From the NCBI GenBank assembly GCA_039565995.1, contig CP154795.1:3224001-3288000 (forward strand): a stretch of DNA of 64,000 bases, read 5' to 3'. Every line of letters begins with the position of its first letter. Positions within the stretch are counted from its first letter, which is position 1. The position numbers and the translations under genes were made by a program. Shown piece by piece: positions 9,796-17,985 of the stretch. The notes beneath the pieces are model-generated. The model was not told where the DNA came from. It did no database searches and was given only the letters and a program-made list of their open reading frames with translations. Source of the DNA: Propionibacteriaceae bacterium ZF39. Lineage in GTDB: Bacteria > Actinomycetota > Actinomycetes > Propionibacteriales > Propionibacteriaceae.

Positions 9796-12618
9796 TCAGC
9801 CGAACGGATTCCGGCCGAACGGGTTCTGCGGGTGTCCCTGTTGTGGCCCCGGGGCCGGGGGTTGCGGCTGGTGCTGCTGTGGACCGGGACCTGGTTGCGG
9901 CGCCTGGGGATACTGCGGCTGCCCGCCCGGTCCGGGCTGTGCTCCCCCGCCGAACGGATTGGCGGCCGGGCCGGGTTGGCCGGGTTGGCCGGGTTGGCCG
10001 CCGCCGCCGAAGGGATTGCCACCACCCTGGCCGGGGCCGCCCTGACCGGAGGCGCCCCCGGTGTTGAGCCCACTCAGGGTGCTGAAGAGCTGGGGGCCAC
10101 GACGATTGAGATCGTCGACGAGCTCCTGCCGCTGCTGGGGGGTTGCGTCGCCGGCCACGAGGAGCACGGCGGTGGCACGATCGGCCGGTCCGGTCGGATC
10201 GTGCAGCAGCACCCAGTTGTTGTGCACCGCGAGCGGCAGCCGGGCCGCGTTGTTCTTGCCCGCGGGGACGGGATGGGCCGAGGACAGCCCGACCTGCTGA
10301 CCGGACTCGACGATCACCTCGCCCGCGCCGAACGGCGACTTCCCCGCCCTTGTCTGCAGGGTGACCCCACCGACATCGAGCGACCGGGCACCCCCGGACG
10401 GGATCCGCGCCATGTCACGCAGGTCCCCGCCCTGCAGCATCAGCGGCGAACCGTCGCGCAGCAGGGTGGAACCGCTCACCTGGAGGGGCACCTGCTGGGT
10501 CAGCAGCGGACGCGCCGGGATCTTGGCCGTGGCCCACTTGGTCAGATAGAGCAGCGCCAGCGGGATGCCCGGGCCCAGCACGAGGGCGGCGATCAGGGTG
10601 AGGACGAAGTTGGTGGTGTTGAGAGGACGGCGTACCTCGGCGGAATAGTCCACCGTGAAGTCCTGCACCTTGTCGGGTGAATCGAGCGACGCCATCTTGG
10701 CGACGAAGGTGCCGGTCAGTCCGCCGGACCCGGTCTGGGGGCTCGTCAGCGTGAGCGGCAGATCCTGGCTGGAGCCGGCCTCGATCCGGACGCAGGTGTC
10801 GGTGCTGCTCGCCGGCGACGTCAGGCTGACCGAAGTGATCTCCGCAGGACCGGTGGTGATCGCCGGCGGCGTGGTCGAATCGAGCCAGACACAGCCGGGC
10901 CCGTGGGCGGTCAGGACGCCGGACAGATTGACCGGCCCTTCGACCGAACCGAAGTTGACGTGCTGATCCACCCGGCCGAACCCGGCGGGTGCGATCACCG
11001 TGAACGGGATATCGGCGAGCTGGGGCCGCAGCGGGGTGCCCGGCACGTTCTCACCCGTCCGCGGGTCCTGCCAGCCGGCCGTCGTCACGTTCAGCGAGAG
11101 CCGGACAGAAGCGGGGCCGGGCTGGAGGTTGCTCGCATCGAGCTGCTGGGGCTTGGCGATGTCGTCACGACCCAGCCCATTGGCGATCGGGGTCTGGTTG
11201 CCGTCGGCATCGATCAGCGTCGCGTCCATCGACACCTGGCCCAGCAGTCGGCTCGGGTCGATCGTCTGCTTGTCCGCATTCTCGAGGCCGAAGGTGACCT
11301 GGGCGGTGTCACCTGCGCGGATCTCGGCGTCCTGCGCTCCCGGCCAGGCCGGGAACACATTGCCGGAGATATGGATCGACGTACGCGACTTCGCCTGCGG
11401 GTTGGCACCGGTCGGGTCGAAGAAGATCAGGCGCCAGCGACCCGTCCAGGCCGGGTTGGAACCTTCGGAGTCGAGGGTGGCCGAGAAGGTCTTCTTCGAC
11501 ATCCACGTGTAGGCGACCTTCACCCCGTCGCTCTCGAGGGTCTGGGGATCGCCCGCGGCGGAGCGCTTCAGTTCGATCTGCTTGTCGCCGGGGCTGACGA
11601 GCACGATGCGGGGCTCGTCGATATCGCCCGAGCCCAGGATCGAGACCGAGTTGATCGAGGCGTCCAGGACGAAGCTGTGGGCACCTTCTTCACAGAGCTG
11701 CGCCTGCTCGCCCTGGCAATAGGAGCCTTCCTGCGTGGTCGCGGCACCGGTGATCCGGTCGAACGCCTGGAGGAGGGTGTCAATGTCGGCGGCCAGCGCG
11801 AACTGGCCGTTGCCGGGCTGTGCGCCACAGTTGCCGGTGCCCTCGACGACGCGTCGCATCAGGTCGAAGTCGGAGGCCTGGGAACCGCCCGCGGTGAGCC
11901 CGACGCCGAACATCGTGATGGGCACGACTCGGGTCTGGTCGGCCAGACCGCCGGGGCGGCACAGCGACTCGGTCGCGGCTGCCTTGGCCCGATCACGATC
12001 GGCCGGGCTGCGCAGCGGGTTCTCCGGGTCATAGGGCCGGTCGATCGGGTTCGCGTCCTCGTCGGGCGCGCGGTCGATGTCCAGCGCACCATCGGAGAAG
12101 AACACGATCGCCTGGCACGAATCGGGGGCGGCCTGCTTGCGCTCGTTGAGCGCCTGACGCGCACCGTCGAGGCCGAGCCAGTAGTCGGTGCCGAAGCCCG
12201 AGTTGCGGTTGCGGTAGTCGCGGATGTCGGTGATCACGCGATCCACGCTGCCGGGATTGAGCTCGTTCCACTGCGTGCCGGGCTCGTAGCGGTTGGCGAA
12301 GCCCGCGAGGGAGATATTGAGGCTGAGCGCGCCCTCGTCCGCCGACTTGGCCAGGCGTCGCAGCAGATACTCACCCGCGGCGATGCGCGCCGCTTCCGCA
12401 TCGGAGCTCTGCAGCGACGCCGAGGTATCGATCAACACCAGCAGGTCACCGCGCTTGGACCCGTTGAGACAGGCCACATAGCGGTCGGCGGCCGTGTCGG
12501 CCGCGTACGCCGGCGTCGAGCGCGTGAGGCCGAGGAGAACCACGCCTCCGGCGAGGAGAACGGCCGCGAGGACCAGGCGTACGGTCTTGTGCAACAGGCT
12601 CACTGACTCCCCGATCAC
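9796..12618 (-). CDS. Exported, membrane-anchored vWA-domain protein with cytoplasmic NPFG-rich tail
   Basis: About 940 aa from the GTG at 12618 that overlaps the previous stop; a second GTG at 12603 behind GGGGAG is an alternative. A signal peptide (charged start, hydrophobic LVLAAVLLAGGVVLLGL, then AYA-A) is followed by a vWA domain whose MIDAS motif reads DTSAS in LLVLIDTSASLQSSD. Beta-rich segments follow to about residue 690. A single hydrophobic helix (VLTLIAALVLGPGIPLALLYL) then leads to a ~190-residue cytoplasmic domain and a Gly/Pro/Gln-rich tail. That tail carries four NPFG motifs and ends with RNPFG. The topology suggests an outside metal-dependent adhesion/sensor domain linked to a cytoplasmic tail that could recruit partners such as the tubulin-like protein encoded next. 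The ligand is unknown. Confidence 0.82.
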   Translation of the reverse strand: MIGESVSLLHKTVRLVLAAVLLAGGVVLLGLTRSTPAYAADTAADRYVACLNGSKRGDLLVLIDTSASLQSSDAEAARIAAGEYLLRRLAKSADEGALSLNISLAGFANRYEPGTQWNELNPGSVDRVITDIRDYRNRNSGFGTDYWLGLDGARQALNERKQAAPDSCQAIVFFSDGALDIDRAPDEDANPIDRPYDPENPLRSPADRDRAKAAATESLCRPGGLADQTRVVPITMFGVGLTAGGSQASDFDLMRRVVEGTGNCGAQPGNGQFALAADIDTLLQAFDRITGAATTQEGSYCQGEQAQLCEEGAHSFVLDASINSVSILGSGDIDEPRIVLVSPGDKQIELKRSAAGDPQTLESDGVKVAYTWMSKKTFSATLDSEGSNPAWTGRWRLIFFDPTGANPQAKSRTSIHISGNVFPAWPGAQDAEIRAGDTAQVTFGLENADKQTIDPSRLLGQVSMDATLIDADGNQTPIANGLGRDDIAKPQQLDASNLQPGPASVRLSLNVTTAGWQDPRTGENVPGTPLRPQLADIPFTVIAPAGFGRVDQHVNFGSVEGPVNLSGVLTAHGPGCVWLDSTTPPAITTGPAEITSVSLTSPASSTDTCVRIEAGSSQDLPLTLTSPQTGSGGLTGTFVAKMASLDSPDKVQDFTVDYSAEVRRPLNTTNFVLTLIAALVLGPGIPLALLYLTKWATAKIPARPLLTQQVPLQVSGSTLLRDGSPLMLQGGDLRDMARIPSGGARSLDVGGVTLQTRAGKSPFGAGEVIVESGQQVGLSSAHPVPAGKNNAARLPLAVHNNWVLLHDPTGPADRATAVLLVAGDATPQQRQELVDDLNRRGPQLFSTLSGLNTGGASGQGGPGQGGGNPFGGGGQPGQPGQPGPAANPFGGGAQPGPGGQPQYPQAPQPGPGPQQHQPQPPAPGPQQGHPQNPFGRNPFG

Positions 12619-13241
12619 AGGTGACCCACCCAGTCCGCGATGCGCAGCGCCGGCGCGAGGATGCACAGCAGGCACAGCCCGATCGCGATGTAGTGGAGTG
12701 GCTTGACCCAGCTAGGCGCGGCATACAGGCCGGACGACCGGGCGAACGTGTCCTTGACCACGAACAGGGCGAGCAGGCCGATCGCGATCGGTCCCGCCAC
12801 GAACCAGCAGACGATGGCGACCCAGGGAATGTTCAACAGGATCGCCACAATGCCGGCCGCCAGCGCGAGTCCACCGGCCAGGAACAGCAACCACGTGGGC
12901 GGCTTGGCTGCGGTCAGGTTGACCGGCGGGGCGGTGGGGGCGCCGAACACCGATCCCGGTTGGGTCTGCTGGCCCGGCTGGGTCTGCTGGCCCGGCTGGG
13001 TCTGCTGGCCGGGGTGGATCGGGGCCTGACCGAAGGGTCCCTTGGGTGCGGAGCTCTGCGACTGGGGCGCCGACCCATAAGTGGATGGTGTCGGCGCGGG
13101 GTTGGCGCTCGGCGCGGTCAGCGGATTGCCCTGCACCGGCCCACCGAACGGGTTGCCGGCGGGCCCGCCCGCAGGTGGCTGCCCTCCGGGGCCGGGTGGC
13201 GGCTGACTCGGCGTACCGAAATTGAACGGATCGGCGCTCAT
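12615..13241 (-). CDS. Small multi-pass membrane protein with disordered NPFG/QQTQPG tail
   Basis: 208 aa from the ATG at 13241 (MSADPFNFG). The first ~120 residues are Pro, Gly and Gln rich, with one NPFGG motif and three tandem QQTQPG-type units; the last ~90 residues contain three hydrophobic helices and short loops. The positive-inside pattern puts the disordered part in the cytoplasm. It is the promoter-proximal gene of the vWA/tubulin-like run, and its stop overlaps the GTG of the vWA gene. The shared NPFG motif with the neighbour's tail suggests the two tails meet the same partner. No enzymatic motif is visible. Confidence 0.72.
   Translation of the reverse strand: MSADPFNFGTPSQPPPGPGGQPPAGGPAGNPFGGPVQGNPLTAPSANPAPTPSTYGSAPQSQSSAPKGPFGQAPIHPGQQTQPGQQTQPGQQTQPGSVFGAPTAPPVNLTAAKPPTWLLFLAGGLALAAGIVAILLNIPWVAIVCWFVAGPIAIGLLALFVVKDTFARSSGLYAAPSWVKPLHYIAIGLCLLCILAPALRIADWVGHL
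12955..13016 (-). repeat. In-frame 18-bp tandem repeat in the small membrane protein gene
   Basis: Three near-perfect copies of GGTCTGCTGGCCCGGCTG (plus-strand reading) encode repeated QPGQQT units in the cytoplasmic tail. The repeat preserves frame, so copy number could change without breaking the protein. Confidence 0.8.
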
Positions 13242-13398
13242 GGCGGCCACACTATTCGGGCGGCGGGCTAAGGGAACCCTTGTCCGGGGTCGTTCCGGGG
13301 TCACGGTCGGACCACAGTCCCCGGACCGTCACCTCCGGTCCCACGCACGGCGGTCCCCCAGCGTGCCCTCGCGACACGCCGGGGCCAACCCCAGGCCA

Positions 13399-13461
13399 TG
13401 CCATCTGGCACGACCTCCGACCCCACACCGCGCGCCCCCTCCGAACTCGTGCCTGATGGCA
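13399..13461. promoter_or_regulatory. Pair of TGCCATCTGGCA-type palindromes
   Basis: TGCCATCTGGCA (13399-13410) and TGCCTGATGGCA (13450-13461) are both inverted repeats, and the second is close to the reverse complement of the first. Their centres are 51 bp apart, about five helical turns. They lie in the 336-nt intergenic region between the start of the conflict locus (13241, leftward) and the small membrane gene (13578, rightward), so a dimeric regulator could act on either. No known regulator is assigned. Confidence 0.4.
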
Positions 13462-13577
13462 CGCCGCGCGGAGTCGCGCCGGCGTGTCGGGGCCCCAAAT
13501 GTCTGCGCACGCGCAGGTCAACGATTGACAACGATTGCAACGACACGAGTGGGTCGATCGGTCATGTTCGGGATCGG

Positions 13578-14018
13578 ATGCGGTTGAGTCGCTACATGCA
13601 GAACTTCCCCACTGCCATTGCTGTCGACCCTTCGGCCAATGACTCCCCCGCGGCCACTCCCGAGCCGGTCCCTGCGGCGCCGCTGCCACCCGGATCGATC
13701 CGAGCCGACCTGCTCGTGATTGCCCGCTCGTTGCGCCAGCGCGCCTACAACCCCGCAGTCGCTCTCGGCGTCTCGGTGGGAGCCGGCCTGATCGCCGCCT
13801 CGGTGCCGTGCCTGATCCTCGAAGCGCTCTTCGCGATCCACTGGTGGACCGCGCTGGTCTATATGTCCGTGTTCTTCGTCGTCGGCGTGTGGACCTATCG
13901 CCGGCTGAGCCCCGAGGGCGCGCGGTTCGCGGTGCGTGGCACCCGGCGTTATCTCGAGGATTCGGGCACGCTCGATCTCGTCGATGCGGCCCGCGAGCTG
14001 GCGCGCACTGCGCGCTGA
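13578..14018 (+). CDS. Small two-helix membrane protein, unknown function
   Basis: 146 aa from ATG 13578 (MRLSRYMQNF); ATG 13596 is an alternative. The N-terminal ~45 residues are Pro/Ala rich. Two hydrophobic segments follow (ALGVSVGAGLIAASVPCLILEALFAI and ALVYMSVFFVVGVWTY), with a short basic/acidic C-terminal tail ending in ARELARTAR. It stands alone between the divergent vWA/tubulin locus and the convergent histidine kinase gene. Nothing in the sequence gives a function. Confidence 0.6.
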   Translation: MRLSRYMQNFPTAIAVDPSANDSPAATPEPVPAAPLPPGSIRADLLVIARSLRQRAYNPAVALGVSVGAGLIAASVPCLILEALFAIHWWTALVYMSVFFVVGVWTYRRLSPEGARFAVRGTRRYLEDSGTLDLVDAARELARTAR

Positions 14019-14043
14019 CTCGTTGACTCCTTGACTCGCTGAC
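14014..14043. repeat. Short tandem TTGACTC-like repeats
   Basis: Four imperfect copies of the 9-10 base unit C(T/G)TGACTC(G/C) run through the stop codon of the small membrane gene and the 27-nt gap to the kinase gene. The role is unknown. Confidence 0.45.
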
Positions 14044-14045
14044 GG

Positions 14046-15161
14046 CTAGTCGACCGCGTCCCGGTCCGCGGGCAACGTGATCCGAAAGGTTGCGCCCCGG
14101 CCGGGACCGGCGCTATCGGCTGTCAACCGTCCGCCGTGGGCCTCGACGATCGCGCGGCTGATCGTGAGCCCGATCCCCGACCCGGCACGATCGCGGCTGC
14201 GACCCGTATCCGCCCGATAGAACCGCTCGAAGATGTGCGGCAGATGGTCGGGACCGATCCCCTCACCGGTGTCGCCCACCTCCAACGTCACCTCGCGGCC
14301 GGTGGTCGCGACGCTCATCGTCACGGCACCCCCTGACGGCGTATGTCTCAGGGCATTGCCCAACAGATTCGCCAGCACCTGGCTGATGCGGTTCGTATCG
14401 ACCATGACGAGCGGATCCCGGCCGTCCGCGAGCGTGACTTCGACGTCCTTTTCCCGGTACGCCGGCTCTGCCGCTGCCGCGGCCCGGGCCAGCACCTCGC
14501 TCGCCCGCGTGGCCCGGAGTTCCAGCCCCAGCATGCCCTCTTCCGCCCGCGACACCGCCGACAGGTCTCGTACGAGCACGGACAACCGTTCGACCTGCTT
14601 GTGCATCAGGTCACGCGTCTGGTTGTTCCATTCGGCCACCCCATCGGTGAGGCCTTCCAGATAGGCCGTCAGCGTCGCGACCGGGGTGCGCAGTTCGTGG
14701 CCCACATCGGCGAGCAGCCGGCGACGGGTCTCCTCGATGTGGTCGAGGCGTTCGGCCATGGTGTTGAAACTGTCGGCCAGGTCGTCGAGTTCGATGCCGT
14801 CACCCGTGCGGGGGACCCGGGCACCGCTGCGCCCATCGGCGATCATGTGGGCGGCCTGTCCGACCTCCTCCAGCGCGCGCCGCACGCGGATGGTCTGCCA
14901 CCACGTCACCGCGAGCGCGCACACAGTGGCCACCGCGAGCCCGGCCAGGAGCGACCAAAGGTTGGCGTCCCGATAGGCCTGTTCGATGTGGAGGACCTCA
15001 TCGGGCGTACCCGACAGGCCGGCCTGGACAAGGTGATCGTGGAAGATGGTCGGGCCGACGAGGGCCGACACGAGTGCGGCGGCGAGCACCGTGATCCCGG
15101 CGACCAGGAGGTGGCCGGTCAGCGTACGCCGAGCGAGACTGCCCCTCGCCGGGATCCGCAT
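14046..15161 (-). CDS. Two-component sensor histidine kinase, likely copper/metal-responsive
   Basis: 371 aa. A first membrane helix at residues ~16-36 and a second at ~68-88 enclose only ~30 extracytoplasmic residues. A HAMP linker (to ~145), a HisKA motif with phospho-acceptor His155 in DVGHELRTP, and a HATPase domain with N box (NLLGNALRHT), G1 (DTGEGIG) and G2 (GSGIGL) complete the kinase. The short sensor loop fits metal-sensing kinases of the CusS/CopS kind. It overlaps the response-regulator stop by one base. Copper or silver sensing is inferred from the cueP-like gene that heads the operon. Confidence 0.9.
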   Translation of the reverse strand: MRIPARGSLARRTLTGHLLVAGITVLAAALVSALVGPTIFHDHLVQAGLSGTPDEVLHIEQAYRDANLWSLLAGLAVATVCALAVTWWQTIRVRRALEEVGQAAHMIADGRSGARVPRTGDGIELDDLADSFNTMAERLDHIEETRRRLLADVGHELRTPVATLTAYLEGLTDGVAEWNNQTRDLMHKQVERLSVLVRDLSAVSRAEEGMLGLELRATRASEVLARAAAAAEPAYREKDVEVTLADGRDPLVMVDTNRISQVLANLLGNALRHTPSGGAVTMSVATTGREVTLEVGDTGEGIGPDHLPHIFERFYRADTGRSRDRAGSGIGLTISRAIVEAHGGRLTADSAGPGRGATFRITLPADRDAVD

Positions 15162-15847
15162 CAGCCCCGCCCCATGCGATAACCGACTCCGCGCACGGTC
15201 GAGACATAGCGTCCCCGCTCCGGGTCATCGCCCAGTTTCTTGCGGAGGTTGGCGATGTGGACGTCGACGAGATGGCCGTCGCCGTGCCAGGTGCCTCCCC
15301 ACACCGCCTCGGTCAGCTGAGCGCGGGTGAAGGCGCGATGTGGGCTCTCGGACAGCACCAGGAGCAGGTCGAATTCGGTGGGGGTGAGCTCGACCGGGGT
15401 GTCATCGATGGATACTTCGTGTCCGGTGACGTCCACCCGGAGGCCGCCGAACCGGCGCACGTGGGCGACTGGATCTGCCTCGCGGGGCCGCCGCAGCATG
15501 GCCTGGACGCGTGCGACGAGCTCGCGCGGGCTGAACGGTTTGGTCACATAGTCGTCGGCGCCCACCGACAGACCCACGATCTTGTCGACCTCGTCGTCAC
15601 GCGCAGTCAGCATGACCACATAGGCGGAGCTGAAGGTGCGCACCTGACGGCAGACCTCGACGCCGTCCAGTCCGGGCAGGCCCAGGTCGAGCACGATGAC
15701 GTCCGGCTCCCACGACCGGGCCTGTTCGAGGCCGGCCGGCCCCGTGTGGGCAAGCGCGACCTCGAAACCGGCTCTGGTCAGATAGGCGCCGACCATGTCG
15801 GCCAGGGCTTCCTCATCGTCGACGACCAGCACACGTTGTTCGGACAT
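15161..15847 (-). CDS. OmpR/PhoB-family response regulator
   Basis: 228 aa. The receiver domain shows acidic residues Asp10-Asp11, phospho-acceptor Asp54 in VLDLGLPG and the conserved Lys103 in TKPF. The C-terminal winged-helix domain contains LTPTEFDLL and the typical ending RGVGYRMG. It is the middle gene of cueP-regulator-kinase, with 13 nt after the cueP stop. The likely target is the direct repeat at 16536-16556 upstream of cueP, giving autoregulation of the operon. Confidence 0.93.
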   Translation of the reverse strand: MSEQRVLVVDDEEALADMVGAYLTRAGFEVALAHTGPAGLEQARSWEPDVIVLDLGLPGLDGVEVCRQVRTFSSAYVVMLTARDDEVDKIVGLSVGADDYVTKPFSPRELVARVQAMLRRPREADPVAHVRRFGGLRVDVTGHEVSIDDTPVELTPTEFDLLLVLSESPHRAFTRAQLTEAVWGGTWHGDGHLVDVHIANLRKKLGDDPERGRYVSTVRGVGYRMGRG

Positions 15848-15860
15848 GCAGCCAGTCTGC

Positions 15861-16454
15861 TCAGGTGAGTTTGAGCGTCGTCAGGCAGGTGGGATCATCG
15901 GCCGAGGTCGAGATATCCGACGTGACCTCCTTGCCCTGGCCTCGCACGGTGATGGTGCCGGTGATGTCCTTGGGCAGCCAAACGCCCACGAATCCGTTGT
16001 CGTGCGAGGTGAGCGTCTCGTTGACGAGGGTGGCCCCGGAAGAATCCACCACGGTGACCTCGAACGGAGTCTGCGGCAGTTCACCCTGGCAGCTGGCGAG
16101 GTTGTGGTTGAAGCAATCATGCGTACGCGTCGCATAGGGCGCGAACGACAGATAGAACTTGTCGGTGATCGGCATCGACACCTGGGACTTGTCGGCGCCG
16201 CTCAGGATGAGCTCGTTGGGCCGGACGGAGCCGATGGGGCCGGTCTCCCGATCCGCATTGGTCGCCTCGAGCTTCTCGATGATCTCCGGCGCGCTCATCC
16301 CGGCAAGATCATTCTTGGCCAGGAACGCCTCGACCTCTCCCGAGGCCGCCTGCGACTGGCTCGGAGCCGGGGCGGGAGCCGCAGCGTTGTCAGTGGCACA
16401 TCCACCGAGACCGATCGCGAGAACGGCAGCCAGGATGACTACGGGGGATTTCAT
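15861..16454 (-). CDS. cueP: CueP-family metal-binding lipoprotein
   Basis: 197 aa from the ATG at 16454, which has GGAG nine bases upstream and gives a proper lipoprotein signal (LGGC, Cys19). The mature part has the family's hallmarks: FLAKNDL, SFAPYATRTHDCFNHNLASCQGEL with spaced Cys and His, NGFVGVWLPKD, and the ending DDPTCLTTLKL. CueP of Salmonella is a periplasmic copper-binding protein; actinobacterial homologues are surface lipoproteins. The Cys/His cluster here is intact. Co-transcription with a two-component system makes copper or silver stress the likely signal. The family call is strong; the metal is inferred. Confidence 0.85.
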   Translation of the reverse strand: MKSPVVILAAVLAIGLGGCATDNAAAPAPAPSQSQAASGEVEAFLAKNDLAGMSAPEIIEKLEATNADRETGPIGSVRPNELILSGADKSQVSMPITDKFYLSFAPYATRTHDCFNHNLASCQGELPQTPFEVTVVDSSGATLVNETLTSHDNGFVGVWLPKDITGTITVRGQGKEVTSDISTSADDPTCLTTLKLT

Positions 16455-16535
16455 CAGGAACAGCTCCTTCGAGGGACGGCTAGGCGGATGCGCCGTCACC
16501 ATTCCCCCATGCGCGGCTCAACGCTCACCGCCCGG

Positions 16536-16556
16536 TTTCATCAAGATCTTGTCAAG
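16536..16556 (-). promoter_or_regulatory. Direct repeat CTTGAC-N5-CTTGAT upstream of cueP (candidate response-regulator box/-35)
   Basis: On the minus strand the sequence reads CTTGACAAGATCTTGATGAA. Two half-sites are spaced 11 bp, as expected for OmpR-family regulators, and the first includes TTGACA, a consensus -35. It lies ~82-102 nt upstream of the cueP start, so it may serve as operator and promoter together. Confidence 0.5.
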
Positions 16557-16593
16557 TTCCCCGGAGGCGGCGGCCGCACGGTTTATTCAGGAC

Positions 16594-17199
16594 CTAGGTG
16601 TTGAAGCGGTTCTGCGCGGCGCCCAGGCCCTCCCGGACCAGCACCTCGATCGCATCCGCCGCCCGTCCGATCTCGATCTCGAGATCGGTGCGCTGCGACG
16701 ACGGGAAGTTGCTGAGGACATAGTCGGCCGGTTCCTGGCGCCCCGGTGGGCGGCCGATGCCCATCCGGATGCGGTGATAATCGCCGGTGCCGATGGAGGA
16801 CCGGATCGAGCGCAGGCCGTTGTGCCCGTTGTCGCCGCCGCCGAGCTTGAGGCGCAGCTGGCCCAGGTCGAGGTCGAGTTCGTCGTGGATGACGACCAGG
16901 TGGGCTGGATCCACCTTGTGGTACGCCATCAGTTTGGCGACCGGCTGACCCGATTCGTTCATATAGGTCCGGGGCTTCACCACCACGAGGCGCACTGCGT
17001 CGGCGCCCACCGCCCCGATGCCACCGGCGGCCACGCGGGTCTGGCAGGTTTCGGCCCGCATCCCCTTGGCCGGGCTCAGGGGCGTACGCGCGCGACGCGC
17101 GAGCTCATCGACCACCATGTGGCCGATGTTGTGGCGGTGAAAGGCATAGGTCGGGCCCGGATTACCGAGCCCGACCACAAGCCAGGTGCCGTCAGGCAT
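16594..17199 (-). CDS. pth: Peptidyl-tRNA hydrolase
   Basis: 201 aa, usual length for bacterial Pth. It recycles peptidyl-tRNAs released from stalled ribosomes by cutting the peptide-tRNA ester. Visible signatures are VVGLGNPGPTYAFHRHNIG with catalytic His23, KPRTYMNESG, HDELDLDLG with the conserved Asp, and the GGGDNGHNGLRSI loop. The gene begins 8 nt after the rplY stop, the conserved actinobacterial order. Confidence 0.96.
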   Translation of the reverse strand: MPDGTWLVVGLGNPGPTYAFHRHNIGHMVVDELARRARTPLSPAKGMRAETCQTRVAAGGIGAVGADAVRLVVVKPRTYMNESGQPVAKLMAYHKVDPAHLVVIHDELDLDLGQLRLKLGGGDNGHNGLRSIRSSIGTGDYHRIRMGIGRPPGRQEPADYVLSNFPSSQRTDLEIEIGRAADAIEVLVREGLGAAQNRFNT

Positions 17200-17207
17200 C
17201 TATCGGA

Positions 17208-17855
17208 TCATTCCTCGTCGGAATCGGCGGCTTCGTCGCCCTCGGTCTCGGGCTCATCGCGCTCGATGCCGGCCTCGGCCTCGGCCTCGGACAGCTCGGC
17301 CTCGAGCTGCTCCTCCGACACCTGGTGGGTGACGTTGACGATGAGGAGCTCCTCGTCGCCGTGCACAGCGGCACCCTCGGGCAGCTGAAGGTCCTTGGCG
17401 AGGATCTGGGAGCCGGCCTCCAGGCCCTCGACGGAAACCTCGATCTGCTCGGGGATGTGAGTGGCCTCGACCTCGAGCGCGACGGTCATGGCGTCGACCA
17501 TGACGACGGTCTCCGGAGCGGCTTCACCGATGACGGTGACCGGGACGTCCACGGTGACCTTCTCGCCGCGGCGGACGATGATCAGGTCGACGTGCTTGAG
17601 GTGGCCCTTGATCGGGTCGCGCTGGACCTGCTTGGCCAGGGCGAGCTGGGCCTTGCCGTCGATGTCGATCGAGAGCAGGGCGTTGGCGACGCGGAGCGCC
17701 AGCAGGGTCTCGTGACCCGGCAGGGCCAGGTGAACGGGATCGGCACCATGGCCATACATCACCGCGGGAACCTTGTGTTCACGGCGGAGACGGCGCGACG
17801 CGCCCTTGCCGAACTCGTTGCGCAGCTCGGCCTTCAGAGTGTTCTGATCAGACAT
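17208..17855 (-). CDS. rplY: 50S ribosomal protein L25/general stress protein Ctc
   Basis: 215 aa, the long (CTC) form. The N-terminal 5S-rRNA-binding domain (NEFGKGASRRLRREHKVPAVMYGHG) is followed by the TL5-like beta domain and a very acidic tail of Glu, Asp and Ala. The ATG follows GAGGAGG. It precedes pth by 8 nt. In many actinobacteria prs would be the next gene upstream; here the sdh operon lies between. Confidence 0.95.
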   Translation of the reverse strand: MSDQNTLKAELRNEFGKGASRRLRREHKVPAVMYGHGADPVHLALPGHETLLALRVANALLSIDIDGKAQLALAKQVQRDPIKGHLKHVDLIIVRRGEKVTVDVPVTVIGEAAPETVVMVDAMTVALEVEATHIPEQIEVSVEGLEAGSQILAKDLQLPEGAAVHGDEELLIVNVTHQVSEEQLEAELSEAEAEAGIERDEPETEGDEAADSDEE

Positions 17856-17985
17856 TCATCCTCCTCGGATTTCAACAGGACAGGGACGAGGAGGTTTCCA
17901 GTCGATCACGGACCAGCGGTCCCTCGCCAAGACAGTCGGCAATGCTACCCGCCAGCGGGCTTGTGGTGAAATTCCCCGGCCGGGG

